A DNA stretch of 64,000 nt from Stomorhina lunata (lineage: Eukaryota > Arthropoda > Insecta > Diptera > Rhiniidae), in the NCBI GenBank assembly GCA_933228675.1, contig OW121742.1, positions 40,399,255 to 40,463,254 of the forward strand, in the 5' to 3' direction. The stretch's first letter is position 1, and every line of letters begins with the position of its first letter. Shown here piece by piece: positions 32,201 to 43,270 of the stretch. Below the pieces are notes generated by a model. The model did not search any database. It was not told where the DNA came from and saw only the letters and a list, made by a program, of their open reading frames with translations. The position numbers and the translations under genes were made by a program.

Positions 32201-35200
32201 TGAAAAATTTCCTATAAAAATAGGAAATTTTTGAAAAATTTCCTATAAAAATAGGAAATTTTTGAAAAATTTCCTATAAAAATAGGAAATTTTTGAAAAA
32301 TTTCCTATAAAAATAGGAAATTTTTGAAAAATTTCCTATAAAAATAGGAAATTTTTGAAAAATTTCCTATAAAAATAGGAAATTTTTGAAAAATTTCCTA
32401 TAAAAATAGGAAATTTTTGAAAAATTTCCTATAAAAATAGGAAATTTTTGAAAAATTTTCTATAAAAATAGGAAATTTTTGAAAAATTTCCTATAAAAAT
32501 AGGAAATTTTTGAAAAATTTCCTATAAAAATAGGAAATTTTTGAAAAATTTCCTATAAAAATAGGAAATTTTTGAAAAATTTCCTATAAAAATAGGAAAT
32601 TTTTGAAAAATTTCCTATAAAAATAGGAAATTTTTGAAAAATTTCCTATAAAAATAGGAAATTTTTGAAAAATTTCCTATAAAAATAGGAAATTTTTGAA
32701 AAATTTCCTATAAAAATAGGAAATTTTTGAAAAATTTCCTATAAAAATAGGAAATTTTTGAAAAATTTCCTATAAAAATAGGAAATTTTGAAAAATTTCC
32801 TATAAAAATTGGAAATTTTTGAAAAATTTCCTATAAAAATAGGAAATTTTTGAAAAATTTCCTATAAAAATAGGAAATTTTTGAAAAATTTCCTATAAAA
32901 ATAGGAAATTTTTGAAAAATTTCCTATAAAAATAGGAAATTTTTGAAAAATTTCCTATAAAAATAGGAAACTTTTGAAAAATTTCCTATAAAAATAGGAA
33001 ATTTTTGAAAAATTTCCTATAAAAATAGGAAAATTTTGAAAAATTTCCTATAAAAATAGGAAATTTTTGAAAAATTTCCTATAAAAATAGGAAATTTTTG
33101 AAAAATTTCCTATAAAAATAGGAAATTTTTGAAAAATTTCCTATAAAAATAGGAAATTTTTGAAAAATTTCCTATAAAAATAGGAAATTTTTGAAAAATT
33201 TCCTATAAAAATAGGAAATTTTTGAAAAATTTCCTATAAAAATAGGAAATTTTTGAAAAATTTCCTATAAAAATAGGAAATTTTTGAAAAATTTCCTATA
33301 AAAATAGGAAATTTTTGAAAAATTTCCTATAAAAATAGGAAATTTTTGAAAAATTTCTTATAAAAATAGGAAATTTTTGAAAAATTTCCTATAAAAATAG
33401 GAAATTTTTGAAAAATTTCCTATAAAAATAGGAAATTTTTGAAAAATTTCCTATAAAAATAGGAAATTTTTGAAAAATTTCCTATAAAAATAGGAAATTT
33501 TTGAAAAATTTCCTATAAAAATAGGAAATTTTTGAAAAATTTCCTATAAAAATAGGAAATTTTTGAAAAATTTCCTATAAAAATAGGAAATTTTTGAAAA
33601 ATTTCCTATAAAAATAGGAAAATTTTGAAAAATTTCCTATAAAAATAGGAAATTTTTGAAAAATTTCCTATAAAAATAGGAAATTTTTGAAAAATTTCCT
33701 ATAAAAATAGGAAATTTTTGAAAAATTTCCTATAAAAATAGGAAATTTTTGAAAAATTTCCTATAAAAATAGGAAATTTTTGAAAAATTTCCTATAAAAA
33801 TAGGAAATTTTTGAAAAATTTCCTATAAAAATAGGAAATTTTTGAAAAATTTCCTATAAAAATAGGAAATTTTTGAAAAATTTTCTATAAAAATAGGAAA
33901 TTTTTGAAAAATTTCCTATAAAAATAGGAAATTTTTGAAAAATTTCCTATGAAAAATTTCCTTTGAAAAATTTCCTATAAAAATAGGAAATTTTTGAAAA
34001 ATTTCCTATGAAAAATTTCCTTTGAAAAATTTCCTATAAAAATAGGAAATTTTTGAAAAATTTTTTATAAAAATAGGAAATTTTTGAAAAATTTTTTATA
34101 AAAATAGGAAATTTTTGAAAAATTTACTATAAAAATAGGAAATTTTTGAAAAATTTCCTATAAAAATAGGAAATTTTTGAAAAATTTCCTATAAAAATAG
34201 GAAATTTTTGAAAAATTTCCTATAAAAATAGGAAATTTTTGAAAAATTTCCTATAAAAATAGGAAATTTTTGAAAAATTTCCTATAAAAATAGGAAATTT
34301 TTGAAAAATTTCCTATAAAAATAGGAAATTTTTGAAAAATTTCCTATAAAAATAGGAAATTTTTGAAAAATTTCCTATAAAAATAGGACATTTTTGAAAA
34401 ATTTCCTATAAAAATAGGAAATTTTTGAAAAATTTCCTATAAAAATAGGAAATTTTTGAAAAATTTCCTATAAAAATAGGAAATTTTTGAAAAATTTCCT
34501 ATAAAAATAGGAAATTTTTGAAAAATTTCCTATAAAAATAGGAAATTTTTGAAAAATTTCCTATAAAAATAGGAAATTTTTGAAAAATTTCCTATAAAAA
34601 TAGGAAATTTTTGAAAAATTTCCTATAAAAATAGGAAATTTTTGAAAAATTTCCTATAAAAATAGGAAATTTTTGAAAAATTTCCTATAAAAATAGGAAA
34701 TTTTTGAAAAATTTCCTATAAAAATAGGAAATTTTTGAAAAATTTCCTATAAAAATAGGAAATTTTTGAAAAATTTCCTATAAAAATAGGAAATTTTTGA
34801 AAAATTTCCTATAAAAATAGGAAATTTTTGAAAAATTTCCTATAAAAATAGGAAATTTTTGAAAAATTTCCTATAAAAATAGGAAATTTTTGAAAAATTT
34901 CCTATAAAAATAGGAAATTTTTGAAAAATTTCCTATAAAAATAGGAAATTTTTGAAAAATTTCCTATAAAAATAGGAAATTTTTGAAAAATTTCCTATAA
35001 AAATAGGAAATTTTTGAAAAATTTCCTATAAAAATAGGAAATTTTTGAAAAATTTCCTATAAAAATAGGAAATTTTTGAAAAATTTCCTATAAAAATAGG
35101 AAATTTTTGAAAAATTTCCTATAAAAATAGGAAATTTTTGAAAAATTTCCTATAAAAATAGGAAATTTTTGAAAAATTTCCTATAAAAATAGGAAATTTT

Positions 35201-36265
35201 TGAAAAATTTCCTATAAAAATAGGAAATTTTTGAAAAATTTCCTATAAAAATAGGACATTTTTGAAAAATTTCCTATAAAAATAGGAAATTTTTGAAAAA
35301 TTTCCTATAAAAATAGGAAATTTTTGAAAAATTTCCTATAAAAATAGGAAATTTTTGAAAAATTTCCTATAAAAATAGGAAATTTTTGAAAAATTTCCTA
35401 TAAAAATAGGAAATTTTTGAAAAATTTCCTATAAAAATAGGAAATTTTTGAAAAATTTCCTATAAAAATAGGAAATTTTTGAAAAATTTCCTATAAAAAT
35501 AGGAAATTTTTGAAAAATTTCCTATAAAAATAGGAAATTTTTGAAAAATTTCCTATAAAAATAGGAAATTTTTGAAAAATTTCCTATAAAAATAGGAAAT
35601 TTTTGAAAAATTTCCTATAAAAATAGGAAATTTTTGAAAAATTTCCTATAAAAATAGGAAATTTTTGAAAAATTTCCTATAAAAATAGGAAATTTTTGAA
35701 AAATTTCCTATAAAAATAGGAAATTTTTGAAAAATTTCCTATAAAAATAGGAAATTTTTGAAAAATTTCCTATAAAAATAGGAAATTTTTGAAAAATTTC
35801 CTATAAAAATAGGAAATTTTTGAAAAATTTCCTATAAAAATAGGAAATTTTTGAAAAATTTCCTATAAAAATAGGAAATTTTTGAAAAATTTCCTATAAA
35901 AATAGGAAATTTTTGAAAAATTTCCTATAAAAATAGGAAATTTTTGAAAAATTTCCTATAAAAATAGGAAATTTTTGAAAAATTTCCTATAAAAATAGGA
36001 CATTTTTGAAAAATTTCCTATAAAAATAGGAAATTTTTGAAAAATTTCCTATAAAAATAGGAAATTTTTGAAAAATTTCCTATAAAAATAGGAAATTTTT
36101 GAAAAATTTCCTATAAAAATAGGAAATTTTTGAAAAATTTCCTATAAAAATATGAAATTTTTGAAAAATTTCCTATAAAAATAGGAAATTTTTCAAAAAT
36201 TTCCTATTTTTATAGGAAATTTCCCATTTTATAAGAAAATTTTAAAAAATTTCCTATTTTTATAG
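29231..36265. repeat. 31-bp dyad satellite, array E (7 kb, forward orientation, homogeneous)
   Basis: About 225 units. Each unit joins ggaaattttt-g-aaaaatttcc (a 21-bp dyad) to tataaaaata. Most units are identical. Rare variants recur with a fixed 2,473-bp offset (for example at 30338/32811, 30498/32971 and 31478/33951), showing a higher-order duplication of about 80 units. A small inverted segment occurs at 29385-29425 and the orientation flips again at about 36195. No coding. Confidence 0.98.
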
Positions 36266-36496
36266 GAATTAATATTCTACAAATAAGAAATTTTTTTCTA
36301 TAGCCATATTTTCGTTGTTAAATTTTTTTCTATGAACAAATTTTTAGTTTTAATAATTTGAATGTCGGCGTTAATTTTATTTCTATAAAATCGCCATAAA
36401 ACTAAATGAGAAACAAAACTTTGACTACACTGAAAAACACATTCAATAAATATTCGCCCTAGATTTGACGTATTTCCCCTTTTTCCATAAACTTTA
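36266..36496. other. AT-rich flank of array E
   Basis: Short decayed repeat text. A minus-strand frame at 36507-36298 is not convincing. Confidence 0.4.
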
Positions 36497-36684
36497 GTTT
36501 CCATCATAGTGTAATAATGAAAGTGATATCAAGAGCCCAGCTGATGAATTCGCCTGGAAATTTAACGAACAAAAATTTGACAAAATGTAAGCAAACCTAC
36601 AAAAACAACATGGGGTTTCATTTTGTCATGTTGTATTTGTTGTATTCTTACCACCACCTGTAATGAATTCGCCTTGGTTTCCAT
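36497..36684 (+). mobile_element. 172-bp hAT-like MITE (copy 2) with perfect 8-bp target duplication
   Basis: Element 36505-36676, flanked exactly by gtttccat at 36497-36504 and 36677-36684. It differs from copy 1 at only two positions (gagccc for gagtcc; cttacc for cttgcc). Termini begin with CA, as in hAT elements (catagtg and, from the other end, caaggcg). It lies 88 bp upstream of the orphan gene start. Confidence 0.88.
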
Positions 36685-36772
36685 TTTACTTTTTTGGCTG
36701 ATCGAGATTTTTCTGTTTGCAAAAACGATTTAATTTTTTCATAAAAGTATTTAAGATCGAAAAAGGAGGACA

Positions 36773-37177
36773 ATGGCAGATATTCGCATTTTAAATAAAA
36801 AGTACAAAGATCTCAAGACAGAATTGGATATTTCTAATAGTGAGGTACTAGATTCGCTTGCAAACCTGAAGCCTAAAACTTTAATCGAATTTCTGGGTAT
36901 GAAAGTTTTTAAAATTTATGTTGAAATTGAACATCTCCTGATGACTATGAACTCTAAACGGTTAAAGCTACAGGACGTAGTAGAGGAAAAGTGCAAAGAG
37001 CGATGCATTAGAGCCGGCGAATTGGAGCATTTTCATAATTTTCAAAATTTTATGGATCAGACTACAGTGGAGTTCGATCAATATATCGATAGTTTAATTT
37101 TGATAATTATTAATTTCCAAATGGTCCACAATACTGATGTTTTACCCAGAATATCTGAATTTTTGTCCAGAATATAG
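36773..37177 (+). CDS. Orphan single-exon gene candidate, 134 residues
   Basis: An uninterrupted 134-codon frame in DNA where chance frames rarely exceed 60-70 codons outside the repeats. The ATG lies in a favourable context (gacaatgg). Polyadenylation signals (aataaa at 37198 and 37202) follow the stop by about 20 bp. The protein is predicted soluble and mostly helical: hydrophilic start (MADIRILNKKYKDLKTELD), amphipathic middle (about residues 38-60), a charged segment with two cysteines (EEKCKERCIRAGELEHFHNF), then a hydrophobic stretch SLILIIINFQMV near residue 107. No signal peptide. I do not recognise the family. Small helical subunits of kinetochore or augmin complexes are one type to test, but this is a guess. 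A MITE sits just upstream and no TATA promoter is evident. Confidence 0.55.
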   Translation: MADIRILNKKYKDLKTELDISNSEVLDSLANLKPKTLIEFLGMKVFKIYVEIEHLLMTMNSKRLKLQDVVEEKCKERCIRAGELEHFHNFQNFMDQTTVEFDQYIDSLILIIINFQMVHNTDVLPRISEFLSRI

Positions 37178-37197
37178 GTATTAATGAATTATTAAAC

Positions 37198-37207
37198 AAT
37201 AAATAAA
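37198..37207 (+). terminator. Polyadenylation signals for the 134-codon gene
   Basis: Overlapping aataaa hexamers at 37198-37203 and 37202-37207, directly after the stop at 37175-37177. Confidence 0.5.
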
Positions 37208-37599
37208 TTTTAATTACAAATATAAAAAAATAATGTCTTCTTATTCTTATTGGGGATAATTTTTATTTGTGAAATCTGAAGAGTATATATGGGGCTATAT
37301 AACTGCCTTTCAAAAAGTCTGAAAATTGGCTTGACTTTTTTTGTTATATGTTCGAAAACACAAAAATTCTTATAAAAATTGTTCGGATTTCGGTGAATGC
37401 TGTATGTAGGGTAAATGTTGTACTGACTTAAAATTTGTATTAAAATCATTCTAGAAGGCCTTTTATACGCTTTTTTTTATAAAACATTAACTTTGGATAA
37501 AAAAAACTTCTTAGTAAAAATTTAAAATTTTATAGCAAACAAAAATTTTTTTTTTCGATTAGCGAAAAATATTTGACTTCGAAAATTTGCCATTTGGGC

Positions 37600-38410
37600 A
37601 ATTATATGTGATCTCTAAAAAATTCAAAATTCGTACTAAAAATTAATTTTTTGTAAATTTTTACATGAAAATATAAAACATTAATTATCTTGGAAACTAG
37701 AGGAGATAGAGCCATTTGGACAATTACCTGTGATCATTAAAAAAAATAAAACTTAATTTTTTGAAAATTTTTTGTATGAAAATATAAAACCCTAATTATC
37801 TTGGAAACTAGAGGAGATAGAGCTTTTTGGTCAATTATCTGTGATCATTAAAAAAATTTCAAAATTCGTACTAAAACTTAATTTTTTGAAAATTTTTTGT
37901 ATAAAAATATAAAACCTTAATTATCTTGGAAACTAGAGGAGATTTGGCAATTATATATGATTTATTTGTAATTGTGAGTTTTTGAAAACTTGTATATGAA
38001 AACATAAAACCTTAATTATCTTGGAAACTAGAGGAGATAGAGCCATTTGGGCAATTATCTATGATCACTAAAAAAATTTCAAAATTCGTACTAAAACTTA
38101 ATTTTTTGAAAATTTGTATTTGAAAATATAAAACTTTAATTATCTTGGAAACTAGAGGAGATGAAGCCATTTGGCAATTATCTGTGATCAGTAAAAAATA
38201 TTTCAAAATTCGTACTAAAACTTAATTTTTTGAAAATTTTTATATATAAAAACTTAATTATCTTGGAAACTAGAGGAGATAGACCCATTTGGGCAATAAT
38301 CTGCGATTACTAAAAAATTTTAAAATTCGTACTTAAAATTTGAAAATTTTTATATGAAAATATAAAACCTTAATTATCTTGGAAACTAGAGGAGATAGAG
38401 CCTTAATTAA
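37600..38410. repeat. About 118-bp tandem repeat
   Basis: Seven copies marked by cttggaaactagaggagata, spaced 95-125 bp apart (tggaaa at 37691, 37802, 37927, 38022, 38146, 38264, 38380). They also share ttcaaaattcgtact and ggcaattatctgtgatca. Units differ by small indels. The stretch 37208-37599 is AT-rich lead-in with no gene. Confidence 0.9.
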
Positions 38411-39900
38411 TAACAATAATAAAATAAAACTAATTTCGAGAAAATCGGGAAAAAATTGTATCCGATATTAGCAAAACTCTACGCCTAAATTGGCAAAAAG
38501 CTGATTTTTTTCCAAAGTCGAATATCTCATAAACTATAGGAGATAAACCATACCCTCGGTTAGAAGATTTCATATACATATATCTTTTATATCGTATCAA
38601 AAATGTGACTTCTGGATCGTTTTTAATTTTCGAAAAGCCCTACTTTGAGGCCATATAGATCCCCTTCTGTTAAGTCTACAAATTCTAAGCTTAAGCTCGA
38701 ATACTCCTCTTCAATAGCCATGTGAAATTTCATGATAATCGTGCTTACCGTTTAAAAGTTCTTGAATTATTTCACTAAATTTCTTTTTCAACCCACTGTG
38801 CGGTCATCGTTACATCGACTCAGGAGGTGCAAAATCAATAAAAAAATCAAAATTTCGATCGTTTTTGTACTTAGGGGTCCATTTGTTTTATGTGCTCAAA
38901 CAAATAGTTTAATATGATTATAGTTTTGGCTCTTGACCGTTATTATTGATCAAAATTTGAATTTTTAAAAAAAAAGTTTTCAAAAAATGTATTTTTTTTC
39001 TTAATTTAAAAAAAAATCATTTTTTCTGAAAACTTATGGCTAAATTATTCATACATTACCACCACAAAAATTCTTTGACATTTGAATAACTTCTTAATAC
39101 CATTAAGAATCCGAAGAAAAAAATATCCAAGACCAAGAAAAAGTCAAATTAATTAAAATATAATTTCATATAAATACAAAGACAATCAGCAAAAAAATTT
39201 GTAAGAAAAAGCGAAATGGAATATGAATTGAATTGAAAGAAAGCAAAAAAGCGTAAAACTGCTTAACACTTCTGCTTGAAAGGAATCACAAAAAAAAAAA
39301 AAAAAAAACATGAACAAGTTAGAGCTCTAAATTCATACCAACTCCTCATTCACTTAATTTAACGCACACTTTACTTTGAGATCCTTGAAGAAATAAAAGA
39401 AAAGTTCCTTCATTTCTAAGGGGGAAAGAAGGAACAAGTTGCACATCCTCCCCGGCGACAATATAAAAACGGTAATTCATAATTCATTAAAGGCTAAAGG
39501 CAAATGTTGGTGGCGGCGGAGTTGAAACGAAATCCAGTTCAGTCCCAAAAACATTTGCTATATTCGAGCAATACAATATAAATATGTACTCGTATAAATA
39601 CAAAAATCCATTGGCCATAAAAACTAATTCCAAAAACATTCGAATACAAGGAATAAAGCAAATCCTTACAAGAAACAGTAGCAAAATGCCAGTGAAAAGA
39701 AATAAATATAAATTTCAAACTGTATTTCAAGAAAGAGAAAATGCATTAAGAAATAAAAACTATTTCTTTGGCTGTTAGCCTCTATACGATTTTGAAAGGT
39801 ATTATAAAAGTTTTTAAAGCACTTGTCGAAGTGAAGTCGTAATCATATCCCTTCAGAAAGAGATCTTAGAGGCTGTGAGATAAACAATGACTTTACAGTT
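38411..39900. other. Spacer with a dispersed-repeat relative
   Basis: 38510-38830 is the distant relative of 7561-8100 (tatctcataaac ... cccactgtgcggtcatc). 38940-39300 is A/T-rich with a run of about 20 A. 39340-39780 is ordinary AT-rich DNA with no supported gene; open frames on both strands at 39490-39780 overlap each other and look incidental. Confidence 0.45.
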
Positions 39901-39904
39901 AAGA

Positions 39905-42900
39905 GGGAACTAAAATTCGATTAGGGAAGACTAATGTCGAGTAGACGAGACTTGCTCGAGTAGAGGAGACTACGGTCGAGTGGAGGAGACTATGGTCGAT
40001 TAGAGGAAACTATGGTCGATTAGAGGAAACTATGATCGAGTTGAGGAGTAGAGAAGACAATGGTCGAGTAGAGGAGACTATGGTCGAGAAGAGGAGACTT
40101 TGGTCTATTAGACGAAGCTATGGTCGAGTAGACATGATAATGGTCGAGTACTATGGTCAAGTAGAGGAGACTATGGTCGAGAAGAGGAAACCACAGTTAA
40201 CAAAAGGAGACCACAGTCGAGTAGAGGAAACTATGGTCGAGTGGAGGAGACTATGGTCGATTAGAGAAGACTATGGTCGAGTAGAAGAGACTACGGTCGG
40301 GTAGAGGAGACCATTGTCGATTAGAGAAGACTATGGTCGAGTAGAAGAGACTACGGTCGAGTTGAGGAGATTATGGTCGTGTAGAGGAGACTATATTCGA
40401 GTAGATAAGACTATGGTTGAGTAGAGCAGACTATGGTCGAGTAGAGGAGACTATTGTCGAGTAGAGGAGACTATTGTCGAGTAGAGGAGACTATGGTCGA
40501 TTAAAGAAGACTATGGTCGAGTAGAGGAGACTATGGTCGAGTAGAGGAGACCATGGTCGAATAGAGGAGACTATGGTCGAGTAGAGGAGAATATGGTCGA
40601 GTAGAGGAGACTATGGTCGAGAAGTGGAGACAACAGTCGAGTATATGAGACTATGGTCTAGTAGAGGAGACTATGGTCGATGAGAGGAAACTATGGACGA
40701 TAAGAGAAGAGACCACAGTCGAGTAGAGGAGAATATGGTCGAACAGAGGAAACTTTGGTCGAGTAGACGAGAAGAGGAGATCACAGTCGAGTAGAAGAGA
40801 CTATGGTCGAGTAGAGGAGACTATTCTTGAGTAGAGAAGACTATGGTCAAGTAGAGGAGATAAAGGTCGAGTGGAGGAGATTATAGTCGAGTAGAGAAGA
40901 CTTTGGTCGAGTAGAGGAGACTATGTTCGAGTAGAGGAGACTATGTTCAAGTAGAGGAGACCATGGTCGAGTAGAGGAGACTACGCTCGAGTAGACGAGA
41001 CTACGCTCGAGTAGAGAAGACTATGGTCGAGTAGACAAGATTACGCTCGAGTAGAGGAGACTATAATCGAGTAGAGGAGACTGGTCGAGAATTGGAGACC
41101 ACAGTCGAGTAGAGGAGACTACAGTCGAGTAGAAGAGACTGTAGTCAAGTAGAGGAGACCACAATTAAGTAAAGGAGAATATTCGAGGAGTAGAGGGAAC
41201 TATAGTCGAGGAGTAGAGGAGACTGTAGTCGAGGAGTAGAGGAGACTGTGGTTGAGGAGTGGAGAAGACTATAGCCGAGAAGTACGGAAAACATTAATCG
41301 AGGAGTAGTGGAGACTATAGTTGAGGAGTAGGAGAAACTACAGTCGAGGAGTAGGAGAGACTATAGTCTAGGGGTAGAGGAGACTATAGTCGAGGAGTAG
41401 AGGAGACTATAGTCGATGAGTAGAGGAGACTATAGTCGAGGAGTTGAGGAGACTATAGTCGAGGAGTTGAGGAGACTATAGCCGAGGAGTTGAGGAGACT
41501 ATAGTAGAGAAGTAAAGGAGACTTTAGTCTAGGAGTAGAGGAGACTATAGTCTAGGAGTAGAGGATACTATAGTCAATGAGTAGGGGAGACTATAGTCGA
41601 GGAGTTGAGGAGACTATAGTCGAGGAGTTGAGGAGACTATAGTCGAGGAGTTAAGGATACTATAGTCGAGGAGTTGAGGAGACTATAGTCGAGGATTTGA
41701 GAAGACTATAGTCAAGGAGTAGAGGAGACTATAGTAGAGGAGTAGCGTAGACTTTAGTCTAGGAGTAGAGGAGACTATAGTCGAGGAGTAGAGGAGTAGA
41801 GGAGACTATAGTCAAGGAGACTTTAGTCTAGGAGTAGAGGAGACTATAGTCGAAGAGTAGAGGAGACTATAGTCAAGGAGTTGAGGAGACTATAGTCGAC
41901 TAGTAGAGGAGACTATAGAAGAGGAGTAGAGGAGACTTTAGTCGAGGAGTAGAAGCCACTATAGTCGAGGAGTAGAGGAGACTTTAGTCTAGGAGTAGAG
42001 GAGACTATAGTCGATGAGTGGAGGAGACTATAGTCGAGGAGTTGAGGAGACTATAGTCGAGAAGTAGACTTTAGTCTATTAGTAGAGGAGACTATAGTCG
42101 AGGAGTAGAGGAGACTATAGTCGAGGAGTTGTGGAGACTATAGTCGAGGAGTTGAGGAGACTATAGTCAAGGAGTTGAGGAGACTATAGTCGAGGAGTTG
42201 TGGAGACTATAGTCGAAGAGTAGAGGAGACTATAGTAGAGAAGTAGAGAAGACTATAATCGAGGAGCAGAGGAGACTGTAGTGGAGGAGTAGAAAAGACT
42301 GTAGTCAAGGAGTGGAGAATATTATAGTCGAGAAGAGGAGACTATGGTCGAAAAGAGGAGACTATGGTCGAAAAGAGGAGACTATGGTCGAATAGAGGAG
42401 ACTATGATCGAAAAGAGGTGGCTATGGTCGAGAAGACCATAATAAAGGAGACTATAGTCGAGAAGAAGAGACTATGGTCGAGAAGAAGAGACTTTGGTCG
42501 AACAGAGGAGATTATAGTCGAGAAGATGAGACTTTAGTCGAGTAGTGGAGACTATAGTCGAGTAGAGGAGACTACAGTCGAGTAGAGGAGACTATAGTCG
42601 AGTAGAGGAGACTTTAGTCGAGCAGAGGAGACTATAGTCGCTTAAAGGAGACTATAATCTTGTAATGAAGACTATAGTCGAGTAGAGGAGACTATAGCCG
42701 AGAAGAGAAAACTATGTTAAAGAAGAAGAGACTATAGTCGAGTAGAGGAGATTGTAGTCGAGTAGAGGAGATTACAGTCGAGAAGAGAAGACTATAGTTG
42801 AGAAGAGAAGACTTTGGTCGAGTCGAGGAGACTGTGGTCGTGTAGAGGAGACTACGGTCTAGCAGAGGTGGCTATGGTTGAGTAGATGAGAGTATAATCG

Positions 42901-43270
42901 AGCAGAGGAGACTCTTGTCGAGTGGATGAGACTATGGTCGAGTAGGGGAGACTTTGGTCGAGTAGAGGACACTATGGTCGAGTAGCGGAGATTAGAGTCG
43001 AGAAGAGGAGATTATATTCGAGAATATTATACTTTGGTCGAGTCAAGGAGACTGTGGTTGAGTAGAGGAGACTACGGTCGAGCAGAGGTGACTATGGTCG
43101 AGCAAAAAAGAGATTGAGCGAGGAGAGGAGACTATGGTCGAGTGGAGGAGACTATGGTCGAGTAGAGGAGGCTATGACCGGTAGATGCAACTATGGTCGA
43201 GCAGAGGAGATTATGGTCTAGTAGAGGATACTATGGTCGAGCAGAAGATACTGTGGTCGAGTAGAGGAGT
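39905..43270. repeat. Purine-rich 20/23-bp minisatellite (3.4 kb)
   Basis: The core 20-bp unit is gtcgagtagaggagactatg. From about 41180 to 42320 the unit is 23 bp through an added gag (gtcgaggagt + agaggagacta type), then it returns to 20 bp. The plus strand is strongly A+G-rich, and the block is the most GC-rich long stretch in the window. Units carry many point changes. A 90-codon open frame at 40032-40304 is produced by the repeat. Confidence 0.97.

Noticed and set aside
29231..36265. Regularly spaced short palindromes suggesting a CRISPR array
   Set aside because: The units are contiguous and identical throughout; there are no unique spacers, and the genome is eukaryotic.
29231..36265. 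cctataaaaatagg in every unit as a CArG/MEF2 binding site
   Set aside because: The A/T core between the C and G ends is ten bases, not six, and the MEF2 pattern fails by two bases, so the classical sites are not met.
40032..40304. 90-codon frame full of VEETMVE-like text
   Set aside because: It is produced by the purine-rich 20-bp minisatellite.
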